The notes beneath the pieces were generated by a model that did no database searches, was not told where the DNA came from, and was given only the letters and a program-made list of their open reading frames with translations. Shown here piece after piece: positions 7,053-18,707 of a stretch of 64,000 nucleotides of DNA. This DNA comes from JBBKXR01 sp037969585. Its GTDB lineage: Bacteria > Verrucomicrobiota > Verrucomicrobiia > Verrucomicrobiales > DEV007. The stretch covers positions 1-64,000 of the forward strand of contig JBBKXR010000163.1 in assembly GCA_037969585.1 (NCBI GenBank), read 5' to 3'. The position numbers were made by a program, and so were the translations under genes. Positions within the stretch are counted from its first letter, which is position 1. The number at the start of each line of letters is the position of its first letter.

Positions 7053-9812
7053 TCAGTTGGCTTTGAGGTATTCGACGAGGTCGGCGACGTCTTGAGCGGT
7101 AAGGCCTAATTGGTCACCGGAGAGCATCAACGAGCGTTTCATTTTCCACTTCTTTTCGACTTTGCCAGCGGGAATGATCTGGGTCAGGCCACCCATGCTG
7201 GTAATGATCAGCGGGTTGCCGTCTTTGATGAGCAGTCCGTTGACGGTTTTGCCGTCCTTGGTTTTCAGTTCGGTGCCGTCGTAGCCGTGAGAGATGTCGG
7301 TGCTGGGGTTGACGATGGAATTGGCAATGACTTCGCGCGTCTGAGTTTTTCCCCAACCGTTTAAAGTCGGGCCAAATTCGACGCCGATGCCACCGATGCT
7401 GTGACACATGATGCAGCGTTGGACCGTGGTCTTGCCGCGTTCGGCGTCGCCTTTGAGCGCGAGGATTTCAGAGATTACGGGCAAGGTTTTCGGACTGGCT
7501 TCGGGATCGGGGGTCACCACCTCCTGAACGACGATCTTAGCCGGATCGTAAATGCCGCGCTTGGTGAGTTCGGGCATCAAGTTGAATTCTTGCCAGTCGT
7601 TGCTGGAACGATTCAGCAGCCACCAGATGGCGTTGGATTTGTTGGGGCTGTCGACCGCGGCAATATCGAGCATTGCGTCGGAGGCGCCCTTGTTGAAAAC
7701 GAATGCGATGCTGTCGGTGGCGAGCTTGCGTTGCGTGTCGTCGAGTTTGTTGGAGAGCGCGCGTTTTTTGAAATCGGCGACCGCTGACTCGGGGTGCAAG
7801 CGCCAGGCGATACGGGCGAATGCGTCGCTCCACTTTAGCGCGTCGTCGTCGCCGAGTTGCGCTTTGGTGGCGTTGTAGACATCGATCTCCTTCTTGGTCG
7901 CACCTGTACCGAAGGCTTCGAGGTAGGAGCGGTCGCGACCGTCGTAGCCTCGGGCGATCACGGTCAGCAGAGGCGCGGCGACGGCGGCATCGACATCGCG
8001 CAGGCTGAGGGCGACTTCGCGGCGCACGGCTGCGGAGGGATCGATAGCGAGTTGGCCGGCGAGCAACTTGTCGAAGCCGTTGACGCGGCGCAGGGCGCGG
8101 TAAGCGGTGATGCGTTGCTGCTCGTCATCGGAGCCGATGACTTCCTGAACGGCTTTCTGGCCTGCGTCGCCGAGATGAGCGAGCAGCCAAATGGCGCGAG
8201 CGGCGACGAAGGGATTTGACTCGTCGAGCACGGCTTTGACGTCCGCGATGACCGACTCACCTTGCGCAGCGAGAGCGTTGAAGCCAAGCGAACGAACATT
8301 GGGAGCGGGACTTTTCAAAGCGCTGATCTGTCCGGCGGTAGTGGCGAGGTCGATGTTGGCAACCACCGGTTTGAAGCCTTTCGGAGCGATCCGATAGATG
8401 GCCCCGGAGCAACTGTCGTCAAGGTCCTGGTGGCCGCCGACGCGACCGTCAAACCAGTCAGAAACGTAGAGTGCACCGTCTGGACCGATAGCGACGTCGC
8501 TCGGGCGGAACTGGGTCGCGGCGTCCTGATTGACGCTGTCGCTGCCACCGAGGTAGTCGGAGCCGGCAAACTTGCCGGCGGCATTCGACGTGGCGAAGTT
8601 GCTGCGGTCGAGCTTGAAGCCTGCGCCGTCGAGTTTTGGCTGATAAGAGAACACGGTATTGCGGCCGGGTTCGCAGGCCAGAAAGGTGCCGATCCAATCA
8701 TCGCCGAGGGCGCCATTTTCGTAGAATACGTTACCGGTTGGCGAGCCGCCGCCGTAAACGTCGCCGGCGGGCGCGCTGCCGGGATCTTCTTGTCGCCACT
8801 CGGCGGTCTGGGTGTCCTGATTGGGGCGGCGATCGGCTTGCCAGGAGCGTTGGCCGTCGTTGGAACAGAAGCCGAAGTTGGCGTATTCCATCACCCAACT
8901 GACGCGGCAAGCAGGCGGGTCGTCGTTGTCATTTTGAAAGACATCGCCGAACGAGTTTACCGATTGTTCGTAGCTGTTGCGGTAGTTGAAACCGATGATC
9001 TCCGACTTCGTGCCGTCGGGATTCATGCGCACGGTAAAGCCGCCGACGTAGACGTGTCCGTCGTCACTGGCCTGGCCGGCGTAGGCGGCACCGTCGTGGG
9101 GAAACTCGAAGGGGCCGATAGCTTGAGGGCGGTAATTGCCGTAGCTGATGAAGGTTTTTCCCGACTTGTCGGTAAACATACCGCCGGTATTGCCGGAGTT
9201 GAAATACCATTTACCGTCCGGGCCGGCGGTAACCGAGTGCAACGAGTGATCGTGATTGATGCCGGAAAATCCGGTCAGCAGGACTTCGCGCGTGTCCGTG
9301 GCTGGATCGAATTTTAGATCGCGGTCGACATCGGTATAGACGAGCAAATTTGGCGGCTGCGAAACGACGACCTTGTTGTCAAAAACGGCGACGCCGAGTG
9401 GCGCGATCAGTTCGGGGTCCTGGACGAAGGTGTGCGAGCTGTCCGCCTGTCCATCGCCATCAGTGTCCTGCAGCACCACGATGCGGTCGCCATCGGGTTG
9501 GCGGTCGAAGTGTTTGCGGTAACGCACGCCCTCGGCGACCCAGATGCGGCCAGCGTGGTCGATGTCGATGTTGGTCGGATTGAACAGCTGTGGTGATACG
9601 GCCCAGCGGGTGACTTCGAGGCCTTCGGGAACTTGGAACAACTCGAGAGCGACTTTCTGCGGCTCGACTTTGCTCGGATCGAAAACTTCCGCAGTGTCTT
9701 GTGCAAGGAGCGCGGAAGGCAGTAACAGCGATGCGAGAAGTAGCGGGCAAGCGCCTTTCAGCACTCCGTTTCGAAATGGGTGGAGTGATCGGGAGATGAA
9801 TGCAGACGACAT
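7053..9812 (-). CDS. PVC-type exported haem-binding (CxxCH) beta-propeller/HEAT protein
   Basis: 919 residues. A signal peptide (residues 1-38, ending SALLAQD) directs export. The N-terminal half is a propeller of the membrane-bound dehydrogenase type (GRIWVAEGVRYR, DTDGDGQAD, GPDGALYVSDWFDGRVGG). A HEAT-like helical stretch follows (PFVAARAIWLLAHLG, SAAVRREVALSLRDVD), then the PVC-type c domain with CIMCH (from residue 800) for covalent haem attachment. This architecture is characteristic of Planctomycetota and Verrucomicrobiota. It probably oxidises a carbohydrate-derived substrate in the periplasm and passes electrons through the haem; the substrate is unknown. Start ATG 9812 has no clear Shine-Dalgarno site. 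Confidence 0.92.
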   Translation of the reverse strand: MSSAFISRSLHPFRNGVLKGACPLLLASLLLPSALLAQDTAEVFDPSKVEPQKVALELFQVPEGLEVTRWAVSPQLFNPTNIDIDHAGRIWVAEGVRYRKHFDRQPDGDRIVVLQDTDGDGQADSSHTFVQDPELIAPLGVAVFDNKVVVSQPPNLLVYTDVDRDLKFDPATDTREVLLTGFSGINHDHSLHSVTAGPDGKWYFNSGNTGGMFTDKSGKTFISYGNYRPQAIGPFEFPHDGAAYAGQASDDGHVYVGGFTVRMNPDGTKSEIIGFNYRNSYEQSVNSFGDVFQNDNDDPPACRVSWVMEYANFGFCSNDGQRSWQADRRPNQDTQTAEWRQEDPGSAPAGDVYGGGSPTGNVFYENGALGDDWIGTFLACEPGRNTVFSYQPKLDGAGFKLDRSNFATSNAAGKFAGSDYLGGSDSVNQDAATQFRPSDVAIGPDGALYVSDWFDGRVGGHQDLDDSCSGAIYRIAPKGFKPVVANIDLATTAGQISALKSPAPNVRSLGFNALAAQGESVIADVKAVLDESNPFVAARAIWLLAHLGDAGQKAVQEVIGSDDEQQRITAYRALRRVNGFDKLLAGQLAIDPSAAVRREVALSLRDVDAAVAAPLLTVIARGYDGRDRSYLEAFGTGATKKEIDVYNATKAQLGDDDALKWSDAFARIAWRLHPESAVADFKKRALSNKLDDTQRKLATDSIAFVFNKGASDAMLDIAAVDSPNKSNAIWWLLNRSSNDWQEFNLMPELTKRGIYDPAKIVVQEVVTPDPEASPKTLPVISEILALKGDAERGKTTVQRCIMCHSIGGIGVEFGPTLNGWGKTQTREVIANSIVNPSTDISHGYDGTELKTKDGKTVNGLLIKDGNPLIITSMGGLTQIIPAGKVEKKWKMKRSLMLSGDQLGLTAQDVADLVEYLKAN

Positions 9813-9989
9813 GGGAGAACGGACTTATCGGAATCAGTGAATCGACCAGAGGAGCATGGGGCGATCAGATGTCGTTAAGCTCAACGACTGAGCTTTTGTT
9901 CCACATCCACCGTGGCGGGTCAATCGCAGAATTGCGCTGACGCGTGGCCCGTTCTTGTAGGATAAAGGGCAATTCCGATACCGACTGGA

Positions 9990-11555
9990 CTACGCCGTCA
10001 GCCTTGTGGACAGGGCGCCGACCGAGTTGCCGGCTTCTTTTACCGCTTTGGGACTGACGACTTCGTCGAGCGTTTGCTTCAGCTCGAACAAGTCAAAGGG
10101 CTTGGAAATAAAGTGGTCCATGCCGGCGTCGAGGCATCGATTTCGGTCTTCAACGAATGCGTGACCGGTCATAGCAATGATTTTCGCCTTGGCCGAAGGA
10201 ACATTGAGTTCGCGAATGCGCAGCGTGGCTTCGATGCCGTCCATCCCCGGCATGGAAAGGTCCATGCAAATAATGTCGTAAGCTTCTTTCTGCGCTGATT
10301 CGATCGCCTGGAAACCGTCCGATGCCAGATCGACGCGGTAGCCGAGCCGTTCCAGTGTCAGGCGGGCGACCTTCTGATTGACCAGATTGTCTTCAACGAG
10401 AAGCACGATTCGTTGACCAATACCGTCCACTCGGTCGGCGGCGGTCATCTTTTCAAAGGGTGAACGGCCAGCCTCTTGAGTTTTTCGGCGCTGTTGGGGT
10501 TCGGCGTCAACAGCTGGCGTTGGATGGCGAACGGGAATCGTGAAGCGAATGGTTGATCCGATACCCTCGTTGCTCTCGATCCAGATCCTGCCTCCCATGA
10601 GCTCGACCAGTGTTTTGGAAATTGAAAGCCCCAGACCGGTGCCTCCGAAACGACGGGTGATCGATGCGTCGGCTTGGGTGAACGGTTGAAAAAGTTGCTT
10701 CTGCTGTTCCGGAGAAATACCAATACCATCGTCGGTGACCTTGAAGCGTAACAGGACACCGTCATCCGTGGTGTCGACGACAGCGAGATCGACTTCGACC
10801 TCACCGCGTTCGGTAAATTTGATCGCATTGCCAACCAGATTCCCCAGCACCTGACGAATGCGATCGGCATCTGCGAATGAGACTTCGGGAACGTTCTCGG
10901 TGACCGAGTATTTCAGTCCGACGCCTTTGTCATTCGCATTGGGGGCAAAGGTGAGCAGCACCTCTTCGGCGAGCTTTGCAGGACGAAATTCGGTTGGCTC
11001 CAGTTGGATGCTGTTTGAACTGAGCTTTGAGTGATCGAGAACGTCATTTAGAATCGTCAGCAGCGAACTGGTCGACGATTTGATCGTCTCGACATAGTCA
11101 CGCTGTTCCTGATTGAGCGACGTATCGAGGACCAGATTGACCATGCCGATGATGCCGTTCATCGGGGTGCGAATTTCATGGCTCATGTTGGCCAGGAATT
11201 CGCCTTTCGAAATAGCTGCCTGGCGGGCCTCTTCGTGAGCGACTTGCAGGCGTTCGTATTTGCGGGCGAGAGAGTTCACCACGTGGCGAAACGTCGCCAC
11301 GATGACGTCTTCACCATTGTCGATCGTTGGCACTCCTTCGGTGAGGCCGTCGTGCCCACTGCCGTCAAATCCGCCAACAATCTCGCTCAGTTGATCGATG
11401 ATTTGCTGCTGGCGCGCATTCGTTTCCTGAAGTGTTGCCAATAAATCCCGATCTGACACACCTCTGCCACTGTCGCTGGGATACGCCAGCACCGGAGGAG
11501 TTCCCGGGACAGAAACTTTCAGGCTGGGGAGGCTCTTAAGACGGTGAGGTTTCAA
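9990..11555 (-). CDS. cytoplasmic hybrid sensor histidine kinase with C-terminal receiver
   Basis: 521 residues from a TTG start. There is no transmembrane segment or recognised sensor fold; a coiled-coil-like N-terminal region (about 35-118) leads to the HisKA box FLANMSHEIRTPMNG (His126). The HATPase domain shows VLGNLVGNAIKFT, VTDDGIGI and RRFGGTGLGLSIS. The receiver (about 384-500) has phosphoacceptor Asp432 in CMDLSMPGMDG and Lys485 in SKPF. Such kinases usually phosphorylate an Hpt protein or their own receiver. The receiver-metallohydrolase gene at 15.6 kb is the nearest other phosphorelay gene, but a link is only guesswork. A promoter candidate lies about 45 nt upstream in an AT-rich island. 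Confidence 0.9.
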   Translation of the reverse strand: MKPHRLKSLPSLKVSVPGTPPVLAYPSDSGRGVSDRDLLATLQETNARQQQIIDQLSEIVGGFDGSGHDGLTEGVPTIDNGEDVIVATFRHVVNSLARKYERLQVAHEEARQAAISKGEFLANMSHEIRTPMNGIIGMVNLVLDTSLNQEQRDYVETIKSSTSSLLTILNDVLDHSKLSSNSIQLEPTEFRPAKLAEEVLLTFAPNANDKGVGLKYSVTENVPEVSFADADRIRQVLGNLVGNAIKFTERGEVEVDLAVVDTTDDGVLLRFKVTDDGIGISPEQQKQLFQPFTQADASITRRFGGTGLGLSISKTLVELMGGRIWIESNEGIGSTIRFTIPVRHPTPAVDAEPQQRRKTQEAGRSPFEKMTAADRVDGIGQRIVLLVEDNLVNQKVARLTLERLGYRVDLASDGFQAIESAQKEAYDIICMDLSMPGMDGIEATLRIRELNVPSAKAKIIAMTGHAFVEDRNRCLDAGMDHFISKPFDLFELKQTLDEVVSPKAVKEAGNSVGALSTRLTA

Positions 11556-11599
11556 ATCGAGAGATGGTGTTCGGCCCAGTTAATATCAAAATTATGATA

Positions 11600-11608
11600 A
11601 TTATAACA
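11600..11608 (-). promoter_or_regulatory. candidate extended -10 promoter of the histidine kinase
   Basis: Read on the minus strand this is TGTTATAAT, a perfect TGn-TATAAT extended -10 element about 45 nt upstream of the kinase start. It sits in an unusually AT-rich stretch (about 11580-11612) in otherwise G+C-rich DNA. No good -35 at 17 nt is seen, as is common for extended -10 promoters. Confidence 0.4.
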
Positions 11609-11697
11609 TAATGGCAAGAGTTTTGTTTCGAAATTCTACCGGAATCGCGGTCTTTCCCTGTCGCCGCGGAATGCCGTGATCGATGGTCAAATTGCGC

Positions 11698-14016
<2,319 letters not shown>

Positions 14017-14140
14017 CGAGAAGTAGCTGGAATTTCGTTCACCAAAGTAGAACCCGACTTCTCCGCCTGACACAACCGTAAATGCGCCAATGCGGCGGTT
14101 TCGATTCGACACAGCGACGGAAAGCCGCAAGCTCTAGGAT

Positions 14141-15565
14141 ATGAAAAGTTTTCTCGCTGCCGTGTTAGCTCTGACGATAACGATGGCCCCGCTCGCGGTA
14201 ATGGCCGATCAGCCGAATATCGTTCTGGTCATGGCTGACGACCAAGGCTGGGGTGACATGGGTTACAACGGTCATCCGGTCGTGAAGACGCCGCATTTCG
14301 ACGCGATGGCGGCCGAGGCGCTGCGCTTCGATCATTTTTATTCAGCGGCGCCGGTTTGCTCACCGACCCGGGCGAGCGTGTTGACGGGCCGTCATCCGAA
14401 CCGCGCAACCGTTTTTAAGTGGGGCGATTCGATGCGCCCGCAGGAAGTGACGATCGCTGAAATACTCGGCGCGGCGGGATACGCGACTGGCCATTTTGGC
14501 AAATGGCACCTGGGTTCAGTGCGCAAAGGCAGCCCGGTGAATCCGGGCGCTCAGGGTTTTGACGAATGGTTGTCAGCAGAGAATTTTTACGACAACGACG
14601 CGATCCTGAGCCGCGAGGGCACGGCGGTTCAGTTAAAGGGAGAGAGCTCGTTTTTGGCGGTCGACGCGGCGATCGAGTTCATTCAAAAGCAGAGCCAGGC
14701 GAAGAAACCCTTTCTTGCGGTGGTGTGGTTCGGCTCACCGCACGGACCACATCGTGCGGCAGACGAGGACAAGGCGCTGTATGCCGACCAAGCGAAAAAA
14801 GACCAGGAGTTTTTCGGTGAGATCACGGGCATGGACAGGGCCTTTGGTAAACTCCGCCGAACGATTGCCGAGCTGGGTATTCGCGAAAACACGATTCTCT
14901 GGTACACCAGCGACAATGGTGGTCTCAAGGAAGAGTCGAGTGGTGGGCGAATGAAAAAGGGCAGTGTTTACGAAGGCGGACTGCGCGTGCCGGCGATTCT
15001 TGAGTGGCCGGCGAAAATTCACGCTCCGCGCGTGACGCCGATGATGGCCAACACGGTCGACATCTATCCGACGCTGCTCGATGTCGCTGGAGTTGCTGCT
15101 GACGATGAGGCAGTTCTCGACGGTATCAGTTTGTTGCCGACGATTGAAGGGGATGTGGATAAGCGCGAAAAGCCGATGGGCTTTTGGGATATTGTCGGAC
15201 GTGGCGGCACCGGCATGAACAGCGATCAAATGATGACCGACCTGCTGACTGCGCAGGCGGAGGGCCACGAACCGGATGAGCCGGAATTGCTGCGACTCGA
15301 TGCGGCGAAGATCAAAAAGCAGTATCCGCTCGATTCATTTGTGGGACACTCGGCGTGGCGCGATGGCGATTGGAAATTACATCGCATCGAAGATGAGAAC
15401 GACAAGGTTGTCTGGGAGCTCTACGACATCGCCAGCGATCAGATGGAAGCCAAAGATCTCGCCAAGGAAGCAGGACAGGCTGAGCGGGTGGAGGCAATGA
15501 AAAGTGCACTGATGCCCTGGCTGGAATCGGTCGCGCGCAGCATGAACGGTGAAGACTACCCGTAA
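14141..15565 (+). CDS. exported sulfatase (arylsulfatase type, S1)
   Basis: 474 residues. Signal peptide 1-22 (MKSFLAAVLALTITM, cut near AVMA-DQP). Family core: metal-binding DDQGWGD (33-39), the formylglycine signature CSPTRASVLTG with Cys73, GKWHLG, and TSDNGG near the second half of the active site. It hydrolyses sulfate esters in the periplasm, probably on sulfated polysaccharide. Cys73 must be converted to formylglycine; no FGE or anSME gene is in the window. It is divergent from the FAD oxidoreductase with 124 bases between the starts, a possible shared control region, though no clear promoter is seen there. Confidence 0.93.
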   Translation: MKSFLAAVLALTITMAPLAVMADQPNIVLVMADDQGWGDMGYNGHPVVKTPHFDAMAAEALRFDHFYSAAPVCSPTRASVLTGRHPNRATVFKWGDSMRPQEVTIAEILGAAGYATGHFGKWHLGSVRKGSPVNPGAQGFDEWLSAENFYDNDAILSREGTAVQLKGESSFLAVDAAIEFIQKQSQAKKPFLAVVWFGSPHGPHRAADEDKALYADQAKKDQEFFGEITGMDRAFGKLRRTIAELGIRENTILWYTSDNGGLKEESSGGRMKKGSVYEGGLRVPAILEWPAKIHAPRVTPMMANTVDIYPTLLDVAGVAADDEAVLDGISLLPTIEGDVDKREKPMGFWDIVGRGGTGMNSDQMMTDLLTAQAEGHEPDEPELLRLDAAKIKKQYPLDSFVGHSAWRDGDWKLHRIEDENDKVVWELYDIASDQMEAKDLAKEAGQAERVEAMKSALMPWLESVARSMNGEDYP

Positions 15566-15586
15566 ATACGTGGGATAATTAACCGA

Positions 15587-16966
15587 TCACAACTGCAGTA
15601 TCCTACCGTCGTATCCGTGGTCGATGCGAATTTCGCAACCTATCGAGCGGAGGATGTTGCGGGTCAGCCTTTCCTTTGTGTCGAGAAAGTCGTCGCTGTG
15701 CATAGGATCGTGGTGAGTAATCAGCCAGCGTCCTGGGGCGGCGATCTTGGCGAACAGACAGGCGTTCGAAAGGCGGGAATGTCCCCAGCCTATTTTTGCG
15801 GGATACTCCTCGTTTAGGTACTGGGCTTCGTGAATCAGGATGTCAGCACCGCTGGCGAAATCGATCGTCTTCTGGTGCGGAACAATCTCCGCAGAGTCTC
15901 TAGTCAGGGCATCGGGTTCCCCGAGGTAGCCCTGAAGGAACTCGTTGTCGGGAATGTAGACGACGGATTTTCCGTTGACGGCGATTTTGTAGCCTACGGT
16001 AGCACCTGGGTGATTAACGTACTCGCGAGTGACTATAGCATCTCCGACGGCAACAGGTTCTTCGCTCATGTACTCAAATTTGATGTCGGCGTTCATATCC
16101 TCGAACTGCACCGGAAAGTAGTCGCTGTCGAGTTGGCCGAGCAAAACCGATTCGAGATTCTTGCCAAAACCGCGTTCGCCGTAAACGGTGATTTGGCGCC
16201 CGGGGATGTAGGCTGGAGCGAAAAAAGGAAAGCCCTGAATGTGGTCCCAATGGGTGTGGCTGATGAACAGATGGATGTGCACACTATCGCGCGCAGCCGT
16301 CAGGGTGTTGCCGAGGTCGCGGATGCCACTGCCGGCATCGAGGATGATAATATTTTCGCCGAGGTCGACTGACACACAAGAGGTGTTGCCACCGTGGCGG
16401 ATATAGGGTGCTCCCGAGACGGGAATCGATCCTCGAGTGCCCCATAGTCGAAAGGCCAGTCGGGGTGGCTCGGTTTTGGCAAGGTGCGGTGCCACGGCTA
16501 TGGCAGTCTCGCTCGGCTCCGTGGTGCTGGTTTCTGAACTATCGGATGGCTCATCGGCTTGCGGGCAGTTGGGCAGGCCCTTCAGGTAATCACGAACGGT
16601 GGCGATCAAATGGGAGCGGTCGAAGGGTTTAATCACGGTGCCGAGCACTCCCAGTTCCTCCATCCGTCGGATCTCGGTGGTAAATTGCTTGGTGGTGCAA
16701 ACGACGACGGGGAGTTCGCGAGTACACTTGTCCTTATGTTTACGCAACTCCTTGAGCACGTCGATGCCATGCATCTTTGGCATCATCAGGTCGAGCAACA
16801 GTAAATCGGGCAGTCGTTCGCTAATTTTTTCCAGGCACTCTTCACCATCGCCGGCTAGCGCGACCTCGATCCCGATAGACTCCAGCGCCGCCGACATCGT
16901 CAAGGCAATCGAGCGGACGTCTTCGGCGACGAGGACAAAAGGCTTTTTAGAAGAGGATTCGCTCAT
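15587..16966 (-). CDS. response regulator receiver fused to metallo-beta-lactamase-fold hydrolase
   Basis: 459 residues from ATG 16966 (MSESSSKK). Residues about 8-130 form a CheY-like receiver with phosphoacceptor Asp59 (LLLLDLMMPKMHG) and Lys113 (IKPF). An acidic/Thr-Ser-rich linker (about 135-165) follows. The rest is a metallo-beta-lactamase fold with WGTRGSIPV, RHGGNTSC, LDAGSGIRDLG, the metal motif HTHWDH (237-242), and later histidines (EYVNHPGA, THHDPMHSDD). The domain resembles the cyclic-nucleotide phosphodiesterase/RNase Z-like branch. Phosphorylation probably gates a phosphodiesterase or nuclease activity rather than DNA binding. The substrate is unknown. Confidence 0.88.
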   Translation of the reverse strand: MSESSSKKPFVLVAEDVRSIALTMSAALESIGIEVALAGDGEECLEKISERLPDLLLLDLMMPKMHGIDVLKELRKHKDKCTRELPVVVCTTKQFTTEIRRMEELGVLGTVIKPFDRSHLIATVRDYLKGLPNCPQADEPSDSSETSTTEPSETAIAVAPHLAKTEPPRLAFRLWGTRGSIPVSGAPYIRHGGNTSCVSVDLGENIIILDAGSGIRDLGNTLTAARDSVHIHLFISHTHWDHIQGFPFFAPAYIPGRQITVYGERGFGKNLESVLLGQLDSDYFPVQFEDMNADIKFEYMSEEPVAVGDAIVTREYVNHPGATVGYKIAVNGKSVVYIPDNEFLQGYLGEPDALTRDSAEIVPHQKTIDFASGADILIHEAQYLNEEYPAKIGWGHSRLSNACLFAKIAAPGRWLITHHDPMHSDDFLDTKERLTRNILRSIGCEIRIDHGYDGRILQL

Positions 16967-17026
16967 CGGCGGGTATAGCAATGGCTGGAGACCGCGACGG
17001 GGATGGGGGTTAGACCGGTATCCGCC

Positions 17027-17620
17027 TCATAAATTGTGATGCTTCGGTGAGGTTTTGGCAATCGTATCCTCGGTGGCTTGGATCGCTTGTCGCCGACAGC
17101 GCCGGACCAGAATCAGCGCAGTGATCAAGCCAACAAGTGCGCCGAGGTAGCCGAAATTGTGGATGTGACCGACGCGGGCGAAGGCGTCGGAAAATTGTCC
17201 GTCGAATCCGGGGCGCCACGTTCCCCACAGGAACCCGGCGATACCGAAGGCGAAGGCACTGAACAGCACGAGGGCGAAGTAATGCATCAACTCGGGCACT
17301 CTGGGATGACTTGCGTCGGGACGAATACTGGCGCGAGCGAGAAACCAACCGGTAAAAAGGCCGACCCACCAGGTGGCGAGAAAACCGATAAGCCCGACGA
17401 AGAGGCGCCGGCCGAGCGGTGAATCCATTTCGAAATTGCTTCGTGGATCCGCGTCCTTGAATTGGAGAAATTTGAACTCGGTAAAATACTCGTTCGACAG
17501 CGTGTAGGTGATCTGATCGTGAACGATGCCGTAAGCGCCGGCGATCAATGCACCGATCACACCACAGCTGATCATGTAGCCGATCGTGCCCGCTTTAAAT
17601 TTCGGGTAGAAGAGGTTCAT
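17027..17620 (-). CDS. multi-pass membrane protein of unknown function
   Basis: 197 residues from ATG 17620 (MNLFYPKFKAG). Four hydrophobic helices are apparent (about 12-32, 72-95, 108-135 and 152-175) with a 35-residue hydrophilic loop after the first. It starts 5 bases after the stop of the Gfo/Idh/MocA gene, so it is in an operon with it. No family recognised. Confidence 0.75.
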   Translation of the reverse strand: MNLFYPKFKAGTIGYMISCGVIGALIAGAYGIVHDQITYTLSNEYFTEFKFLQFKDADPRSNFEMDSPLGRRLFVGLIGFLATWWVGLFTGWFLARASIRPDASHPRVPELMHYFALVLFSAFAFGIAGFLWGTWRPGFDGQFSDAFARVGHIHNFGYLGALVGLITALILVRRCRRQAIQATEDTIAKTSPKHHNL

Positions 17621-17625
17621 CGCGA

Positions 17626-18615
17626 TCAGAGTGTGATCTCGCAGCCCTCGGCGACCGATTTTTCGCACGCCTCGATAATTCGTTGGCAGACGATGGCGTC
17701 GTCGATGGTCGAGAGGGGCGCAGCGCCGTTGCCGATGCATGCTTCGATGAAATATCGAACCTCCTCCCGGATGTGTTCTTCGTAGGCGGAGTAAGTGTGG
17801 CTGTGTACCACACCCGGTTGGTTTTCAACCCAGTCTCGATAGCTGAATCGGGTCGAACCTTCCGTGCCGATGACTTTGACGACGAAGGTCCACGGATCGG
17901 AGCTGTTGTCATCGGCGGCAAAGTCAGCGCAGAAATGTGCTAGAGCACCGCTGTCGAGGCGCAGATTAACCATGGCAAGATCTTCGCCCTCGAATTGATC
18001 GTAGTGGACCACGGATTTCATCGCTGACACCGCCGTTGGATTGCCGCCGAGGTAGCGCAGGATATATCCGTGGTGGGTGAGAATGTGGCGGATAACTCCC
18101 GGATAGCGTTCCGCCACCGCTTCGGGGTGGTGGATGTGATAGTGGATGTAAATCGCGACAAGCTTGCCGAGCTTATTTTCGTCGAGCATCCGGCGGGTGC
18201 GCTGCAGTCCGGCCTCGTAGATGTAGTTGTGCCCGGGAAAGAGCGTGACCTGATATTCTTCCGCGCAGTGCTTCAGCGATTCGAGTTCGTCGAGATCAAC
18301 AGCGACCGGTTTTTCAATCAGTACATGTTTGCCGGCACGCATCGCCAGTGTCGCGTAGTGGGCGTGGGTTTCCAGGTTCGTGAGGACAAAGACCGCGTCG
18401 ATCGTCGCGTCCGCGAGCAATGCTTCGGCTGATTCGAAAACGGCGCAGCCGAAGCGTTCCGATTTTTCCCGATTGAGTGATCCATCGATCGACCAGAGTC
18501 CCGCGAGCTCGGCACCAGCACAGTGCCGAATCGCTTCGGCATGCAGCAGTGAAATGTCACCAGCGCCGATGAAAGCGACGCGGGTCTTCGGACGGTTTTC
18601 AAAAACGCTCGGCAT
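17626..18615 (-). CDS. Gfo/Idh/MocA-family NAD(P)-dependent oxidoreductase
   Basis: 329 residues from ATG 18615. N-terminal Rossmann fold (TRVAFIGAGDISLLHAEAI) for NAD(P), followed by the conserved EKPVAVDLDE, whose lysine is the usual catalytic/cofactor contact, and GHNYIYEAG. The C-terminal alpha/beta substrate domain ends with IDDAIVCQRIIEACEKSVAEG. Members oxidise or reduce sugars, inositols and amino sugars; the exact substrate is not readable. No signal peptide: cytoplasmic. A 7-bp inverted repeat lies directly over the expected ribosome-binding region. Confidence 0.9.
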   Translation of the reverse strand: MPSVFENRPKTRVAFIGAGDISLLHAEAIRHCAGAELAGLWSIDGSLNREKSERFGCAVFESAEALLADATIDAVFVLTNLETHAHYATLAMRAGKHVLIEKPVAVDLDELESLKHCAEEYQVTLFPGHNYIYEAGLQRTRRMLDENKLGKLVAIYIHYHIHHPEAVAERYPGVIRHILTHHGYILRYLGGNPTAVSAMKSVVHYDQFEGEDLAMVNLRLDSGALAHFCADFAADDNSSDPWTFVVKVIGTEGSTRFSYRDWVENQPGVVHSHTYSAYEEHIREEVRYFIEACIGNGAAPLSTIDDAIVCQRIIEACEKSVAEGCEITL

Positions 18616-18620
18616 GACTG

Positions 18621-18637
18621 GCAGAGTGCAACTCTGC
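18621..18637. repeat. perfect inverted repeat upstream of the Gfo/Idh/MocA gene
   Basis: Arms GCAGAGT and ACTCTGC separated by GCA. It ends 5 nt before the ATG at 18615 (minus strand), so on the mRNA the hairpin would occupy the ribosome-binding region. It could be an operator or a translation-limiting hairpin; there is no T-run, so it is not an intrinsic terminator. Confidence 0.45.
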
Positions 18638-18707
18638 TTTCGGTTGCGCAAGCGTGGATGTAGCTGCGAGCGTCAGCGAGTGGCCCGTTGCGTCGGCTGG
18701 CAAGCGC

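Noticed and set aside
8262..9317. 351-codon plus-strand ORF
   Set aside because: It is antisense to the PVC cytochrome-type gene, which has strong domain evidence; the ORF translation is Val/Ala/Gly-rich with no motif, as expected of a shadow in G+C-rich DNA.
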